NCBI GenBank assembly: GCA_947184155.2 | Contig: CAMXCT020000435.1 | Location: 466,979-530,978, forward strand | Source: Cladocopium goreaui | Lineage: Eukaryota > Sar > Dinophyceae > Suessiales > Symbiodiniaceae | Length of the DNA: 64,000 nt | Direction of reading: 5' to 3' | In this document: in pieces, positions 1-11,681 of the stretch | How positions within the stretch are numbered: the first letter of the stretch is position 1 | Layout: every line of letters begins with the position of its first letter | The notes under the pieces: model-generated | Told to the model about the DNA's origin: nothing | Seen by the model: the letters and a program-made list of their open reading frames with translations, nothing else | Database searches by the model: none | Translations under genes and position numbers: made by a program

Positions 1-1420
1 CCCGCATGGTAGTCACCATGTTTCACCCAAGTAGTGACACCACCACGCCCCCCCCGGCAATTGATGGTTGCTTTCCCATGCGTCATGCCCTAACGTTTAC
101 TCGGCTGGTTCTGTACTTACATCCTATTACGTCCCCATGATGGTTAGTGTCGCCATGATATCTTCAATGTCAAATTACGCTCCACTGTTTGTTGCTTACC
201 CTCTGGTAATTCAACATAGCTATATATGGAACATTGTTCATTTATGGAAGGTGTACCTGATTATCCTGATTTACCTATGAAACAGGGTTTTCCCTGGCTG
301 AAAATGACCAAGTGTAAATCCCACCATTGTTTGGGACCCAAAAAACGTTTGCCTCGGAACGAAAGGCATCTGGAAAGGTGCTCCGCAGCCATTGTGTCAA
401 GCGAGGAATGCCCATGTTTCGCTCATGGTGATGTAGTCGGAGCAAAAACAGGGGGTCCGAAGTCCTACGTGGGTAATAAGTAAATCAACTCACCCCCTTA
501 TAGGGAATATGCATGTATGTGTATATATATATATATATTCATACATATATACAGGAAATCAAAAGGATATATTATATATATATATAAAATTGTATATATG
601 TGGGAAATACATGGAAATACTGGAAATATACAGGAAATCTATGGATATAACAATTTTATACGTAATACATATATATATATATATGTGTGTGTGTGTGTAT
701 GTATGTATGTATATAAATATATACAGTATTACAGTAGTGTATTTCAATTTGTGGTAAACCCATGTAAACCCAATAATAAACTTCCCCCAACATCACCATC
801 AGTGGGCGGTATAAAATATCCCCAAATGGTTATTATTGGCTTTCCCACATTAATGAATTATAATATGGATATCAAATATGCCCAGATTAATGCAAGAAGT
901 CTGAAATCACAAGCTGAAACTGTGATGCACATCTAAATGACAAATGCTGAATATCAATGGATTGATCTTGAAGGAAAACCGCTACAGGAACACATTGTTT
1001 TAACATCAAACTAGGGGAGTCCTATAATGTAAGTGTCCCGCAACGTACAATGTTCACTTGTTGTGGTTCATGTTGTCATATATATATATATATATGTACC
1101 GTTAGGATGATGATTCTCAAGATCATATTATCAGTTTCGTGTATTAATAGCGGATCCGAGAGCGTTATTTCATGTTTATGCCATCCCTTCCATCGTTCTT
1201 CGTGTTCCCCGCATTTTGATCATGTCGGTCTGCCGGGAGGAATTGATTGCTGAACTTCGCACTGGCCCCAGGGCTATTTCCAGTGACTTGTGCAACGGCA
1301 GCGAATGGTTTTCCCCACAAACACCCCGTATATCAGTACTGCTCTTGCACCAAAGAGTGGATCTTCTGGTATATAATTGACTGTTGGTCTCCTAGGACGT
1401 TAGGATATCTTTGCAACTGA
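1..1420. other. non-coding stretch with AT/CA microsatellites
   Basis: I see no supportable gene here. The stretch holds TA-rich and TG-rich simple repeats around 515-545, 580-600, 660-720 and 1078-1095. The short open frames that cross these tracts encode only low-complexity Tyr/Ile/Val-rich peptides and are not credible proteins. It may be the 3' flank or an intron of the minus-strand PPR gene that starts to its right. Confidence 0.6.
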
Positions 1421-1424
1421 TTGC

Positions 1425-1560
1425 AGTGAGGCCGGGCTTGGTTTTTCTTCGCCACTCTTGCAGCAGGGACAGTGCGGATTGCCACTGCGTTCCCTTCTCA
1501 CATGCACTCATCATTGCACTGAAGGTCACCTGGGCACACGTCTCGACAGTCTCACCAATG
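1425..1560 (-). CDS. PPR repeat exon fragment (last in series)
   Basis: The minus strand encodes a pentatricopeptide-repeat core, VTFSAMMSACEKGTQWQSAL, matching the helix-turn-helix PPR pattern seen in the other segments to its right. PPR proteins bind single-stranded RNA, usually in organelles, for editing, cleavage or stabilisation. Exon borders are not certain. This segment is the most 3' PPR piece of a series running from about 5.16 kb down to 1.4 kb on the minus strand. It could belong to the same gene or to a decayed copy. Confidence 0.5.
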
Positions 1561-1803
1561 CCGGGTGGTCAACCATGCGGATGTACCGACTGGGTATATA
1601 ATCGATATAATGGAAATATAATCATATAATATAGATATAGAAAAGCCAACTTGATATGATACCTGGGTTTTTCCCAAAATGGTGGGGTTTCATTCACCAC
1701 CTATTGTATTATGAGTGTCCCCCATTACCATTCTTTACAGCAGGACCCCATCTACCTTAGGCGATGGGAAAATTCTGCAACTTCCCATCCCCCCAATCTC
1801 AAC

Positions 1804-2075
1804 CAGCGGCAAGTCACCACATCCGGGCTGACCTTGGCAGAATGAAAAATGGCTAAGGCTTGTTGCCACTGGGTCGCCTTCTCACAGGAGCTGATTGTGG
1901 CATTGTGCGCATGGAGATTCGGATGGATCTTGGTTTTCGGCATCTGATGAAACAAGGCCAGCGCTGCTTGCCACATGGCCCCCTTCTCACATGCACTGAT
2001 GCTGGCGCTGTAGCTGATGACGTTGGGGATTACAGTGACAAGTGACATGGAGTGCAAAAAATGTAGGGCAAAGTC
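1804..2075 (-). CDS. PPR exon, copy 1 of a duplicated pair
   Basis: The open frame on the minus strand carries consecutive roughly 35-residue PPR units, with cores NVISYSASISACEKGAMW and NLHAHNATISSCEKATQW followed by the start of a third (SPDVVTC). Likely borders are an acceptor after cccaag at 2076 and a donor (cgctg/GTTGAG) before 1803, giving about 272 nt. It is nearly identical to the exon at 3574-3889, so a segmental or exon duplication inside the gene is the simplest reading. The dinoflagellate PPR family is very large and probably acts in organelle RNA processing. The individual target cannot be told from the sequence. Confidence 0.65.
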
Positions 2076-2349
2076 CTTGGGTTTCAAACAATGTCAAATC
2101 CTGTAATCACTGTAATCTTGTATTTTGACCCGATTGTATATAATTATTATATATGACAGTCACTACAAAAGGTTCAAGAACAACACCATATGATCAATTA
2201 ACTAATCTTGGGGGTGGGGCGGACCACATGTACACCATGAATAGGCCTTGTGTGCTCTCATCTCTCCCTTGTTTGGGACACATACAAACATTAACGACAA
2301 TCCAAGCCTCTTGAACTAGATTGGATGCACATGAAAAATGGTACATGGT

Positions 2350-2440
2350 ACCACCAAGTGTCCCATTGTGCCCCCTTTTCGCATGCACTGATGACCGCAC
2401 TGTAGCTGTACACGTCTGCTGCAATCCTGCACATTTTTTT
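2350..2440 (-). CDS. single PPR repeat exon fragment
   Basis: The minus strand encodes ADVYSYSAVISACEKGAQWD, one PPR helix pair in the same style as its neighbours. The frame then runs into non-repeat sequence (WWYHVPFF), so an intron border or decay lies just downstream. It sits between the better preserved PPR exons at 1804-2075 and 3574-3889 on the same strand. Confidence 0.5.
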
Positions 2441-2544
2441 TTGGCACATGGCAAAAAACATCAAAAAACCACGGCTTCCCGTCGGTTTTCCCTCAGTTTC
2501 CCTGGAAAACCTGTTCTTCCACTTCCACATTTCTGTCATCGGTG

Positions 2545-2690
2545 TCGCATGGGCGCCTGGCTGAGGGAAACGCCAGCAACGTTTCCAGGGCCCGCAGCCA
2601 CTGGGAGGTCTTTTCGTAGGAACTCAGCATGGCATTGTGGCAGTGGAGGTCTGGCGCCTGGGGAGCCCAGAAGCAAAATGGGATCAAATG
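2545..2690 (-). CDS. single PPR repeat exon fragment
   Basis: The minus strand encodes a PPR-like unit, PDLHCHNAMLSSYEKTSQWL followed by RALETLL. The spacing to the neighbouring PPR pieces (a few hundred bases each) suggests one PPR unit per exon separated by AT-rich introns. Borders were not resolved. Confidence 0.45.
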
Positions 2691-3194
2691 GACATGACAT
2701 GCCATGGCTATATGGATAATAATATAATTATATATATATGTATATATGATATTATATCATTCTATATCTACGTGTATTGTATGTATACATGCACATAGAT
2801 TTACATTACGTATGTTAACCAACCCAATCCCACTGAGTCAACTTCCACACCAAACGCCTCGTGCAAGGCCATAGCGAGGAGCAAGTGGCCAGCACCTGGC
2901 AACCATGACGCCACGGCCATGCCAGTGAAGTGGAGCAAACGAATCAGTATAAATTCCTACTAAACAAAGTGCAGGGTTGATCATGTTGATAGCCGGGTAA
3001 CATAACAATTTTTGATAAACCTGGTTATATAAGTCAATATGAACCCATAACTTCTGTATATTTTAGCCACTATTTTTCAAACCTCAGACATCTGTACACT
3101 GTACATTTCTACCATCATCTAATATCATCTAATATCATCTAATCCTAATCTAATCCTAACATATCCTAACCAAACAAGATTAAAACTGTGCTCA

Positions 3195-3295
3195 GCAAAA
3201 AGAAGTCCACGTTGCCATTGTGAAGCCTTCTCACACGAGCTGATGGCTGCGCTGTAGGTGTACGCATTAGCCACAACCTTGAATTCGCTAAGCGT
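3195..3295 (-). CDS. single PPR repeat exon fragment
   Basis: Read in the right frame, the minus strand gives VVANAYTYSAAISSCEKASQ followed by WQRG, a clear PPR unit. The longer open frame covering this place is a different frame and does not contain it. The unit lies in series with the other minus-strand PPR pieces. Confidence 0.5.
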
Positions 3296-3573
3296 CGCCA
3301 GCAGTTGAAGAGAAACTTTCCATTGATGACCCTTTTCACCTTACGACAGTGGTTCATCCATGTTCATCCCAATATTTCCATTCTAGGAACAAAAAAAATC
3401 AGGTTTGGTGTACTGGTGTACTATGTTCTTTTCATCTACCTACATTGGTCGTTGAATGGGGGGGAACCCTTTTACTAACAAACGCCGTAAGCAAATTAAC
3501 ATCTATGGTTCACCCCAGGTGGCGGATCCACATACAGTAAAACATTGTAAAACGATGTGCAGAGTTGACCAAC

Positions 3574-3889
3574 CAGCCACATGCACTGATGGTGGCGCTA
3601 AATGTCACCACATCCGGAGTGACTGTGGCAATAGCCAGACCAAATATCTTCAGAGCCAAATGCCATTGGGCACCCTTCTCACAGGAGCTGATTGTGGCAT
3701 TGTGCGCATGGAGATTTGGACGGATCTTGGCTTTCGGCATCTGATGAAACAAGGCCAGCGCTGCTTGCCACATGGCCCCCTTCTCACATGCACTGATGCT
3801 GGCGCTGTAGCTGATGACGTTGGGGATCAGAGTGGCAAGTGGCATGCTGTGAAAGTGGTGGAGTGCCAACTCCTTTGCTGCGTGGTGTG
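3574..3889 (-). CDS. PPR exon, copy 2 of a duplicated pair
   Basis: This is the longest PPR segment. It begins with AKELALHHFHSMPLATLIP, then the cores NVISYSASISACEKGAMW, NLHAHNATISSCEKGAQW and PDVVTFSATISAC, that is about three 35-residue units. A likely acceptor is ..gctag before 3889 in minus-strand sense, and a likely donor is gtggctg/GTTGGT at 3574/3573. Compared with 1804-2075 the first two units differ at only a few positions, and most changes look synonymous or conservative. PPR proteins are RNA-binding organelle factors; this one has no visible DYW or SMR tail in the window. Confidence 0.7.
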
Positions 3890-4084
3890 CTAGCTTCAGG
3901 CAGCAACAATTGGCCAGATAAAAAAGTCCGGGGGGTTTTGGAGATCGACATCCAAATATCCCAAAGGATATCCCAAAGGCCGGGCTGGAACATGAGACAA
4001 ACCAGAAATGCACTGATACACCCATTCTACCCCAGTTTCTGATGCTTAAATCGCCAGTTTGCTTGCCTTTGTATGCGCGTCAGC

Positions 4085-4180
4085 GAATCTTTGCAGCTAA
4101 ACTTCCCAGTGTGCTGAGGTTCCAAAGGCACTGATGGTTGAGTTGTAGGTGACCACCGTAGGGCTAAGAGTGGCGTTGAT
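4085..4180 (-). CDS. single PPR repeat exon fragment
   Basis: The minus strand encodes INATLSPTVVTYNSTISAFG then TSAHWE, a PPR-like unit with the Y/F-x-x-x-I-S pattern. It is in series with, and on the same strand as, the PPR pieces on both sides. Confidence 0.45.
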
Positions 4181-4439
4181 CAACTCCTCATGTGGCCAAA
4201 GGAAAATCTAGTCTAGAGGAAACCCCTCAAATTCCTGGTAACCCATGGTTTCTCGTAGATGTTCCCTTTAACCAATCCATTGTAAATTGGAAACTGTTCT
4301 TTTCCACATCTCTTTGGATTTGTTTTCCAATCACAACGGGTGGGCACAAGGATCTCACATGCACTAGGCAGGTGTTGTGCTCAGGATTTTCCGGGAAGTG
4401 GGTACCAGTAGACCCTGACAGTATTAAACCCAGTCAATC

Positions 4440-4720
4440 TGAGTCAAAAAAGAGAGAGAGAGAATATACATACAGTATATGCATATATTATGTGATATAT
4501 ATATATATATGAATGTATGTATATATGTATAAACATTATCTATATTATAAATATATATATATGTATATGTATATGAATATTATATTTATGTATATATTAT
4601 ATATAATAGTCTAACGGTACAGTGTCTATATCTATATATATATATATTTATATGATATAATACATTATGATGCATTATGTATATATAATTATATATATAC
4701 TGTTTTTATTGTCAGCAAGC
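4440..4720. repeat. TA-rich microsatellite tract in a PPR-gene intron
   Basis: Runs of TA, TATG and ATAT units with a short GA tract at the left edge. Non-coding. It lies between two PPR exon fragments and is probably intronic. Confidence 0.7.
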
Positions 4721-5059
4721 ATTCGAGCAAACACCCTTGCATTAAGTTAAGCTAGGGAGAAAACCAATGGAAAAAAACACGCGGTATATGTTCTCCGAAA
4801 AGCACAGCTTGAAGATACACGAGACCGACTGAAATTGAAAAGCAAGGCTTGCTCCTGTTGCTCGAGAAAAACACACGCATCACGCATCAATCATATAATA
4901 TAGCTCAACAATCTGCAACAAGCCCATCATAGGGAATGAGAAGATACGATAAGACATGATAAAACATGGATAAAATATGCCAACTGATAAAATGTGATCA
5001 ACAAAAGAAAACATGGCAAAAGTAGATGTAGATGGCAAATGTCACTTCCAGTCGCCCAA

Positions 5060-5165
5060 GCCCAATCCCCGGTGGCTCGCCGAAGCTCGAAGAAATGTCC
5101 TGCGAGTTGCCACTGCGCAGCCTTGGCGCAACAGCTCAAGGCTGCGTTGAAGCTGTAGATCTCTG
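5060..5165 (-). CDS. PPR repeat exon fragment (first in series)
   Basis: The minus strand encodes EPEIYSFNAALSCCAKAAQW then QLAGHFFELR, a PPR unit. It is the most 5' PPR piece seen in the window. No start codon or organelle-targeting segment could be tied to it, so the N-terminus of the gene is either further right and unrecognised or lost. Confidence 0.5.
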
Positions 5166-5169
5166 GCTC

Positions 5170-7190
5170 GACCTGGCGCTGTGACCATCCGAAACGCGGA
5201 TGTGGGGGGGTCCCTTGATAACCGATAGGGAAGTTGGTGTATGACTGTTGGTTTGCTCGGGTTTATAGATCTTATAAATTCTTATAATGGATGTGTTTTT
5301 GGGTGATGTTGGATGATTTGGAATTTTGTTGGATGATTTGGAGTTTTGTTGGATGATGTTGGATGGTTTCTTTTGCACACCAATTTGTGCATTAAAAAAA
5401 GGGGCCTCTTCCTGCATGGTGATGTGATGGATGGTCCGGAGGACTGCAACCTGCTGATGAACGTGGTCGGACCCAGTGTCAAATGATATAATTATATATA
5501 TATACCCTCTGAGAATCGAACATGGCAATTTGCAATGGTTGCATCCCACAGTTATTAATCATGTTATATCCATGTTATATCATGTTATATCCATGGATGG
5601 TATCCATGGATGATTTTAGGAAACACGGGGAATCTTCCTTAGTCATATGCCAAAAGGTCGGCCATGGTCGTCCTATGTAAAGTGTTCTCGCCTGCGTTTC
5701 GTTGTTTGCCAAGGCGAAGAGCCAAAGTCCTCCACCCAGATTCTGGTAATGAAATGTGACAATGGGAAATCCACTGTAAATCCACTCTACATGGACATTT
5801 AAGTGGTAAAAAATCAAGAAAAGAAGGATTTCCCATTGCTATGTTCGATTACTGTAGGGTACATGTTCCCTCCAAACCCCGGGGTCGCCCACACTCAAAC
5901 AGCACATCCAAACAATATGATCTGCTTATCACCAGAGGATGAATGAAGACACTGGCTATACTATACGCAGTGATTTTGACTTCAAGTTTTCAGGATTTAG
6001 GGTTTTAATTTAGGGTTTAGGGTTTTAGGGTTTGTTGTTTTGGAAAGTAAACACCTTGAACCCACAACTTGAACCCTAGGCAGGGATTTGAGCATGCCAA
6101 AGGATATGCGGGATTCGCCGCGGGCAGACCTAGGGTTTGCAGCGTACATGTTTCATTCTGTTTCATACATGGTTGGTTTAGTTTGTTCAAATCAGAGATG
6201 CATAGAGATGCATAGAGAGGGAGTTGTGCCTTAGCTTGAAGGTGACGTGCAATGCTTCAAATCTTTAGCTGGTTCTGTGCATAGGTTCTTTTGTCTTCCC
6301 ATATTTTCTTTGCTGACATAGAAAATCAAGGGATCTATCAGCATCTACCAGCTCATAGCCTCATCATGTCCCACTAACCCCTTTTTGGGTCTCATCATTC
6401 ATTTGAATCTGCATTATTAGTGATTATATATATATTAATATATATATATGATGTGTAAAAACTCACACAAAAACCCAAGCCTTATTTCCGGCCACATCCA
6501 ATTGATGGTTTCCCTAACGGTTAAGAACTGCAGGTTCTGCCAAGGTCAGCGATGCAAGTTTCTTTTAAGACCCTCAACTGCATTAATCGGCATATGATAC
6601 GATATAATGCACTTCATACATGTATATTAAGATTATTTGGGTGGATCTTGCGATAATTTATTGATGGCTTTGGCACCATGGGATTTACCATGGGGTTTAC
6701 CATGGGCCATCTGCCCTCGCCATTGATCGTCCTTCCTGCCAGCGACGCGCCCGCGCATGCTGGCTGATTTCCAGCGTCAGATCGGACCGCCTATTGGACC
6801 TGAGCTGTTGCTATGGAGTTAGGTGGAGCTACCCAGTTTACAGATCGGCCTAGGGCCAAAAAATATCATGCCTAGGCTGCCTAGGTGCAAGCAATGCACA
6901 GCGTCTCTGGTCAACCCATTGCTGTATTGCCGCGCAATGCTGGTGCAAATGACTAAGCAAGGCCAAGCCCCACTATTCGCAGCGGTTAAGCTATCACCCT
7001 TCAGCAATTTCACATGGCAATGAGATGCAATGAGCCAATGGATCATCACCCCTTGGAATAGCATGGAATAGCAACATCATCAGGGTATGTCTGAAAATGG
7101 GGTATACCCCCAAATATAGCCATTTAGTAGGGATAATGATCATTAACCATTGGGTGTAGGGGTACACTATTTTCAGACAAACTCATCAAT
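5170..7190. other. non-coding stretch with a TTTAGGG-like patch
   Basis: I see no firm gene. A short patch at about 5997-6036 reads as several TTTAGGG/TTTTAGGG units, the telomere repeat type known from plants and dinoflagellates, here interstitial. A minus-strand frame at about 5640-5760 contains a plausible exon (GWRTLALRLGKQRNAGENTL) whose borders I could not settle. At 6676-6706 there are three close copies of TTTACCATGGG or similar. Confidence 0.45.
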
Positions 7191-7194
7191 CTAC

Positions 7195-7274
7195 AAATCG
7201 GGGATACTCATGGCTTCTCCGTGACCATGCTCGCCTGAGCCAAGTTGCATCGGCTGGTAGCGAGTCCTCCTGAC
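7195..7274 (-). CDS. candidate short exon, unidentified gene
   Basis: The minus strand has an acceptor ttttgtcgcgtttcag just before 7274. It is followed by an open frame, VRRTRYQPMQLGSGEHGHGE then AMSIPDL, that reaches either a donor (gattt/GTAGAT) or a TAG stop at the same place. It is therefore either an internal exon or the last exon of a gene. The product is not recognised. Confidence 0.35.
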
Positions 7275-7872
7275 CTGAAACGCGACAAAAACGCCGAGAA
7301 GACTATACCGATTGATGCTCATCGATGATAGAATTATAGAAGCCTCATCAAAAGTACTGAGATCTTTCACCCATGCATCTTCCCGCAATGCATGACCAAA
7401 GTCCATTTTGGATGTGGTTTATGTGGGGCCTTGTTGCAGCAAAGGCTGCGGCATTTGTTGCTCATCTGCGGCCAAGCAGGTTTCAAGCAGTGGATCCTAG
7501 TGGAGCAGTTAGTAGTGGATCGGAACGGATCAGAAGCAGCTATATCCGATACGGTGGATCTGCTATATCGATTACAATAGCTGTTATTAATATCAAATAA
7601 TATCAGGAATATGCAGATCAATTTTATATATATATATATATGTGAGATTATTTTGCAGAAGCTGCATCCGAGATCTTCTTTTGGCACATCGATGGAGGAA
7701 TTTCTCCGGCCACGGCCACGATTAGCGCACCCTCTCTGAGATTCTAGGCTGGTGGGCCAATTGGGGGAAGATGATGTAATATATGATGCTACGAGGTGGG
7801 AGGGATAGTGTATGATAGTGTACCAAAATGATCCCAAATCATCTTGAATCTTGAACACTCACCAAGCCAATT

Positions 7873-7892
7873 CTTGAGCCATGAGCTACGCA
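7873..7892 (-). other. degenerate spliced-leader-like relic
   Basis: The minus strand reads CGTAGCTCATGGCTCAAG, close to the dinoflagellate spliced leader CCGTAGCCATTTTGGCTCAAG with a few bases missing. Relic leaders like this are known in dinoflagellate genomes, where they mark genes formed by reverse transcription of trans-spliced mRNA. Nothing recognisable follows on the minus strand, so a chance match is possible. Confidence 0.35.
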
Positions 7893-8259
7893 GACTGGCG
7901 TGGGGTGGCGAATTGTGACTGGGAACAGGTGTTATGCATTTTTATGCATTTTTCCCATAGCAACATGCAGGCAATTGGGATAGCCTTCAGCTCGCAAGAG
8001 CTCACCCGTGTATCTATATAACCGTCCCGTCTCTGATCGATACCATCCTGTAGCAATGACTCTCTGAGTGCGGCAAAGCCATCAAAGGAATACAGTCTAA
8101 TTGCTGCACAATGGTCTGAAACGATCCTATTGGCAACAATTATATGGCAATCTTCTATACATTTCTACTGCTTGCATCTGCTTGCCAGCTGATATCCCTC
8201 ATTGACATGGTTGCACCATATCATCTTAAGCTAACATCCAGACCTTGCCCAAACCTGAC

Positions 8260-8366
8260 CCCATTCCAACGCTTTCAGAGCTGTGCTCTGGCGAATGTCG
8301 CCAACGACGGCTAGCAGGGCCAGAACCAACCAGGAGATCTCTTTCACCGTTCCACAGAGGTGGCTT
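8260..8366 (-). CDS. candidate exon, unidentified gene
   Basis: The minus strand frame HLCGTVKEISWLVLALLAVV then GDIRQSTALKALEW is bounded by a possible acceptor (atcttaag) and a possible donor (gaatggg/GTCAGG). A second open frame in the same place is also plausible, so the reading is uncertain. No family recognised. Confidence 0.25.
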
Positions 8367-9136
8367 AAGATTTTTTGGAAAAATAGCGAAAGCAAAAGAC
8401 TCACAGTTTGAATTATCACACTCGAATCGACCATGCTCCGCATAGTTTGAAGATGTTTGAAGCATTTGAACATACTCACACACATTAGAAAGAAACAACA
8501 CGTTTGAGAACATTAGCCAGTCACTGCATCTGATGGAATTGCCAAGTTCACCCATAGATCATCGCGTTACAGAGATCAGCCTGCTACACAAATCGAAAGC
8601 TACTGTCATGTGCCTATGGCACTTTCGGCTTTGTCTGATAATAGGGTAATTACCCCAAAATCCACAGGTGTGTATTTCCCTGTCAAAAAATATATAATTA
8701 TTCAATATTGCATGGGGCTATGCGGCTATACCCAGTTCTCAAACACCATACACACCCTTGTGGCATCACGGCCATCTTGGCTCATTGGGAGAATTGGTTC
8801 GCCGCAAGTTGAGAAAGTTCTCACGAATCATTTGGTGATCAATTCATAAACCTCCAGGCAGCAGATTCAAACGAAGCATCCAAGCAGTTTCAACAGAATG
8901 CTCCATGGCAAGCGCGCAAAACACTGAAAAAGGTAGACATGTTGTTCTCTTTCAAACACGATCAAGAAGATTCAAGAAGTATACAAAACAAGCAAGTACC
9001 ATCAAGAGCTACTTGCTGATTCGATCTTTTCCGGGAACACCTGACACATGCTGGTAGAAGTCATCGACACCTGTAGCTTATACCGAGGCCCGAAGCTCGC
9101 AACTGGATCGGCATGACCCACATCCAAATGCAATCC

Positions 9137-9470
9137 TTATTCCTTTGACTTAGTGACATAGTGAAGTCCACCTTCCATCTCGAGATCCAATTTTCTTGAC
9201 AAAGAGAAAGTTCCATTTCTTGAAGAATAACGAACAAACAGATGGAAATCTGCAGCCATCAGGTGACCCATGGTGACCCGCTGATTTCTTCCAAGCCTCA
9301 GAGCTTGAGAATCTCCTGCATCGCTGGGAACTTGCAGAACATCCATGTCACACTGCGCACGAAGAGAGGAAAACCCACCTGGCGCCGAGTTGTCACGGGC
9401 GTTCCCTGGGAACTCGGCTCAAAAGCTCCATGGGTCAGGTCACCAGTCCAAGTGGGCCACGAATCCATGT
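9137..9470 (-). CDS. candidate exons, unidentified gene
   Basis: Two minus-strand pieces look coding. One is DLTHGAFEPSSQGTPVTTRR, ending at a donor gccag/GTGGGT near 9383. The other is an open frame ending in LDLEMEGGLHYVTKSKE and a stop at 9137. They may be the last exons of the intron-rich minus-strand gene whose other candidate exons lie at 10.0-12.1 kb. The link is inference only. Confidence 0.3.
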
Positions 9471-10011
9471 GCGTATGCAACACGAGCAGAATATATCTAA
9501 TTTACAGACGGTAATGAAAGTATAATTATGCATAAAATTGCACATAATATATGCACACACACAAAATAACGTAACTACATTAAATATACGGATTTTTGAA
9601 TATATATATATATATATACGAATTGGTATTTTAGACTACCTCCCGGAAGGTTTTCCTTGGGCCGCCTTGTCATTTAAACATACGGAATCCAATTTGCACA
9701 TACATTTAAATACACGTATGGAACTGGTGTTTCATACTACCTCCCGGGCCTCGCGGTCTGGCCTGCCCTCCATATATTTCAAGGTCGTTACCGTACAATT
9801 ATATACACACTCCACATGAACATTCTGTATACAGTAGATGTAATTTCCTGTGTCACAACTCTTTAGTGCCCTCTAGAAATCCATGACAATGTCCATTTCA
9901 CCTCCCCAACTGCTGGAGCTTCTTCTTCCTCCTGTGGCTCCTCTTGACTCAGTTCAGAGATCTCATTGCCTCTGCCTTGGCGCAAATGGACTGGCAGAAT
10001 CCCGTCGGGAT

Positions 10012-10200
10012 TCAACTGAACATCTCAGCCATGATACTAATGGATGGCAAAGCTTTCAGGGCAGGAAGTGCAGCCAGAATCTCCTCCAATTCTTCTTCTT
10101 TCAGCCTGACAGGGGCGGCCCCATGTGGGCCGAGGGGTTGTAGATGGTGAGAGTCAGGATCACCACCCCATACTTCAGGTGCAGTTGGGATTACACTTTT
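10012..10200 (-). CDS. candidate exon with Leu/Glu-rich helix, unidentified
   Basis: A minus-strand frame encodes LQPLGPHGAAPVRLKEEELE then EILAALPALKALPSISIMAE and a stop at 10012. The amphipathic Glu/Leu segment is typical of real coding sequence. A cccctgtcag acceptor-like site lies within it at about 10105, so the exon may be shorter. No family recognised. Confidence 0.3.
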   Translation of the reverse strand, partial: KSVIPTAPEVWGGDPDSHHLQPLGPHGAAPVRLKEEELEEILAALPALKALPSISIMAEMFS

Positions 10201-10706
10201 TGTTAAATGACCGACCACGGCAAGAAGCACCGTAAGTTTGGACAACCACCACTATCATATACTAGAAGTGCATAGCCAGTTGTTAAGTGGAACTGCACCC
10301 CCAAGTACCTAAGTACCACCTCGCCTGGGGTTCATATGAGCACACAGCTTCTGGAATCCCTCTACGGTCAAGGTGAGGTTGAAGTCCTAGCAACACCACC
10401 GGTACCTGAATCCATCCTAAGTGTGGTCAAGAAATGTGATCAGTTGTGTGTCTGAAAATAGTGGAATACTCAGAAATGGCCATCAAAACATAGGGAGGTG
10501 ATGATGTGATAAACAATGGAATGTAGGGGTGCCCCATGTTCAAACAAATCCCACTATGAAACAATACCTTGGCCCACTCCACAACACTACGGCACTACGC
10601 ATGGCCCATTTTGGGCCCGGCATCTCCTTTCCATCATCTGCAATTTGGGACTCTTCCTGCATCCTGCAGACTGATGAATCCAGCCGCAGGGGCTAGAGAG
10701 TCTCAC

Positions 10707-10834
10707 TGACCAACTTTTTTATTAAGGTCATCCCAGGAGCGATGCAAACAGTTCTGACCCAACTCTGGTTCAACCAAGGCAATGGTCACAGAGTTTTCAA
10801 AGGCCTGGTGTTGCTGAATCATCAGTGCCATCGG
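10707..10834 (-). CDS. exon of an unidentified minus-strand gene
   Basis: The minus strand has a good acceptor (ctgatttgtttcag) before 10834 and a strong donor (ggtca/GTGAGA) after 10707. They enclose a 128-nt frame beginning PMALMIQQHQAFENSVTIAL and continuing VEPELGQNCLHRSWDDLNKK. Codon composition and borders support a real exon. No family recognised. Confidence 0.45.
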
Positions 10835-11017
10835 CTGAAACAAATCAGTTGTGAGTTGTGACACGTCTTTTCAATAAGCCAACCATTTTGAGTCATTTTG
10901 GAGAGCACCCAGAGATAAAACCAAGACAAAAACACTCAGCCTCCATCTGAAACGCAATCGCCATCTGCAGTGATGTCTCCACATTCAGTATTCCAAATTC
11001 TAGCCAAAATGGTACAA

Positions 11018-11119
11018 CTAAAACTCCTGGCCACCCAGAAGCAGAACTTGGAATGCAACTTCCTCAGGCGAAGTTGAACATGCGGACGAAGTTGGACCCA
11101 GTTCACGATGTGTTGGGAG
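11018..11119 (-). CDS. candidate exon, unidentified gene
   Basis: The minus strand shows acceptor acattccacttcag, then the frame LPTHRELGPTSSACSTSPEE and VAFQVLLLGGQEF, ending in a TAG at 11018. Another frame in the same stretch is also open, so this reading is uncertain. It lies in series with the exon-like pieces on both sides. Confidence 0.3.
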   Translation of the reverse strand, partial: LPTHRELGPTSSACSTSPEEVAFQVLLLGGQEF

Positions 11120-11370
11120 CTGAAGTGGAATGTCTTCCAAGGGAGTTAGTATGGGTTTGTAACGGTTAGTAAGATTCTGAAAGGGAAACCAACTTGGGAT
11201 GCCTTCCTCAAAACATACCAGGAATTGCGACATTTGGACAACTCGTTCAGTGTTCAGAACTGCCGAGATGCTTTACTTGAGCTTCGGTAAAGCCAAGCAC
11301 CTTAGCCTGGAGAAACGAAACCAAAATGCCAAACCTGGGATGGTTTTGTGGTCATCAGCATTGCCTCCAC

Positions 11371-11574
11371 CTTCGAAACCAATCGGTCAAAACGATAGTG
11401 TTCATGCCAAAACGGGTTGTTGTTACTAGATGTTCATCACCAACACGTGTATCATCTCTATCTGTTATCTTGGCCAGCCCCACATTCCATTCATCATTAG
11501 CAGCAGGTGTAACCCCATACAGGATGTAACATTTCAAACCCACAATCACCCCAGACCCCCCCACCATCAGAACC
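11371..11574 (-). CDS. exon of an unidentified minus-strand gene
   Basis: A 204-nt frame on the minus strand runs from a possible acceptor (ggttgtgtag) to a donor (ttcgaag/GTGGAG). It encodes CYILYGVTPAANDEWNVGLA then KITDRDDTRVGDEHLVTTTR and FGMNTIVLTDWFR. The mixed, globular-looking composition argues for real coding sequence. I do not recognise the domain. Confidence 0.45.
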
Positions 11575-11681
11575 CTACACAACCAAGGTGACACCTCGAA
11601 GAATCCTTTTCTGCCCGAAAATCATCGAATGACTATCAATCATAAAGCTTAAGGTGGTTTCATTTCATTTTGACAATCCAC

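Noticed and set aside
8770..8786. Plus-strand match GCCATCTTGGCTCA to the spliced leader
   Set aside because: The 3' AAG of the leader is missing and the 5' part does not match; chance is likely.
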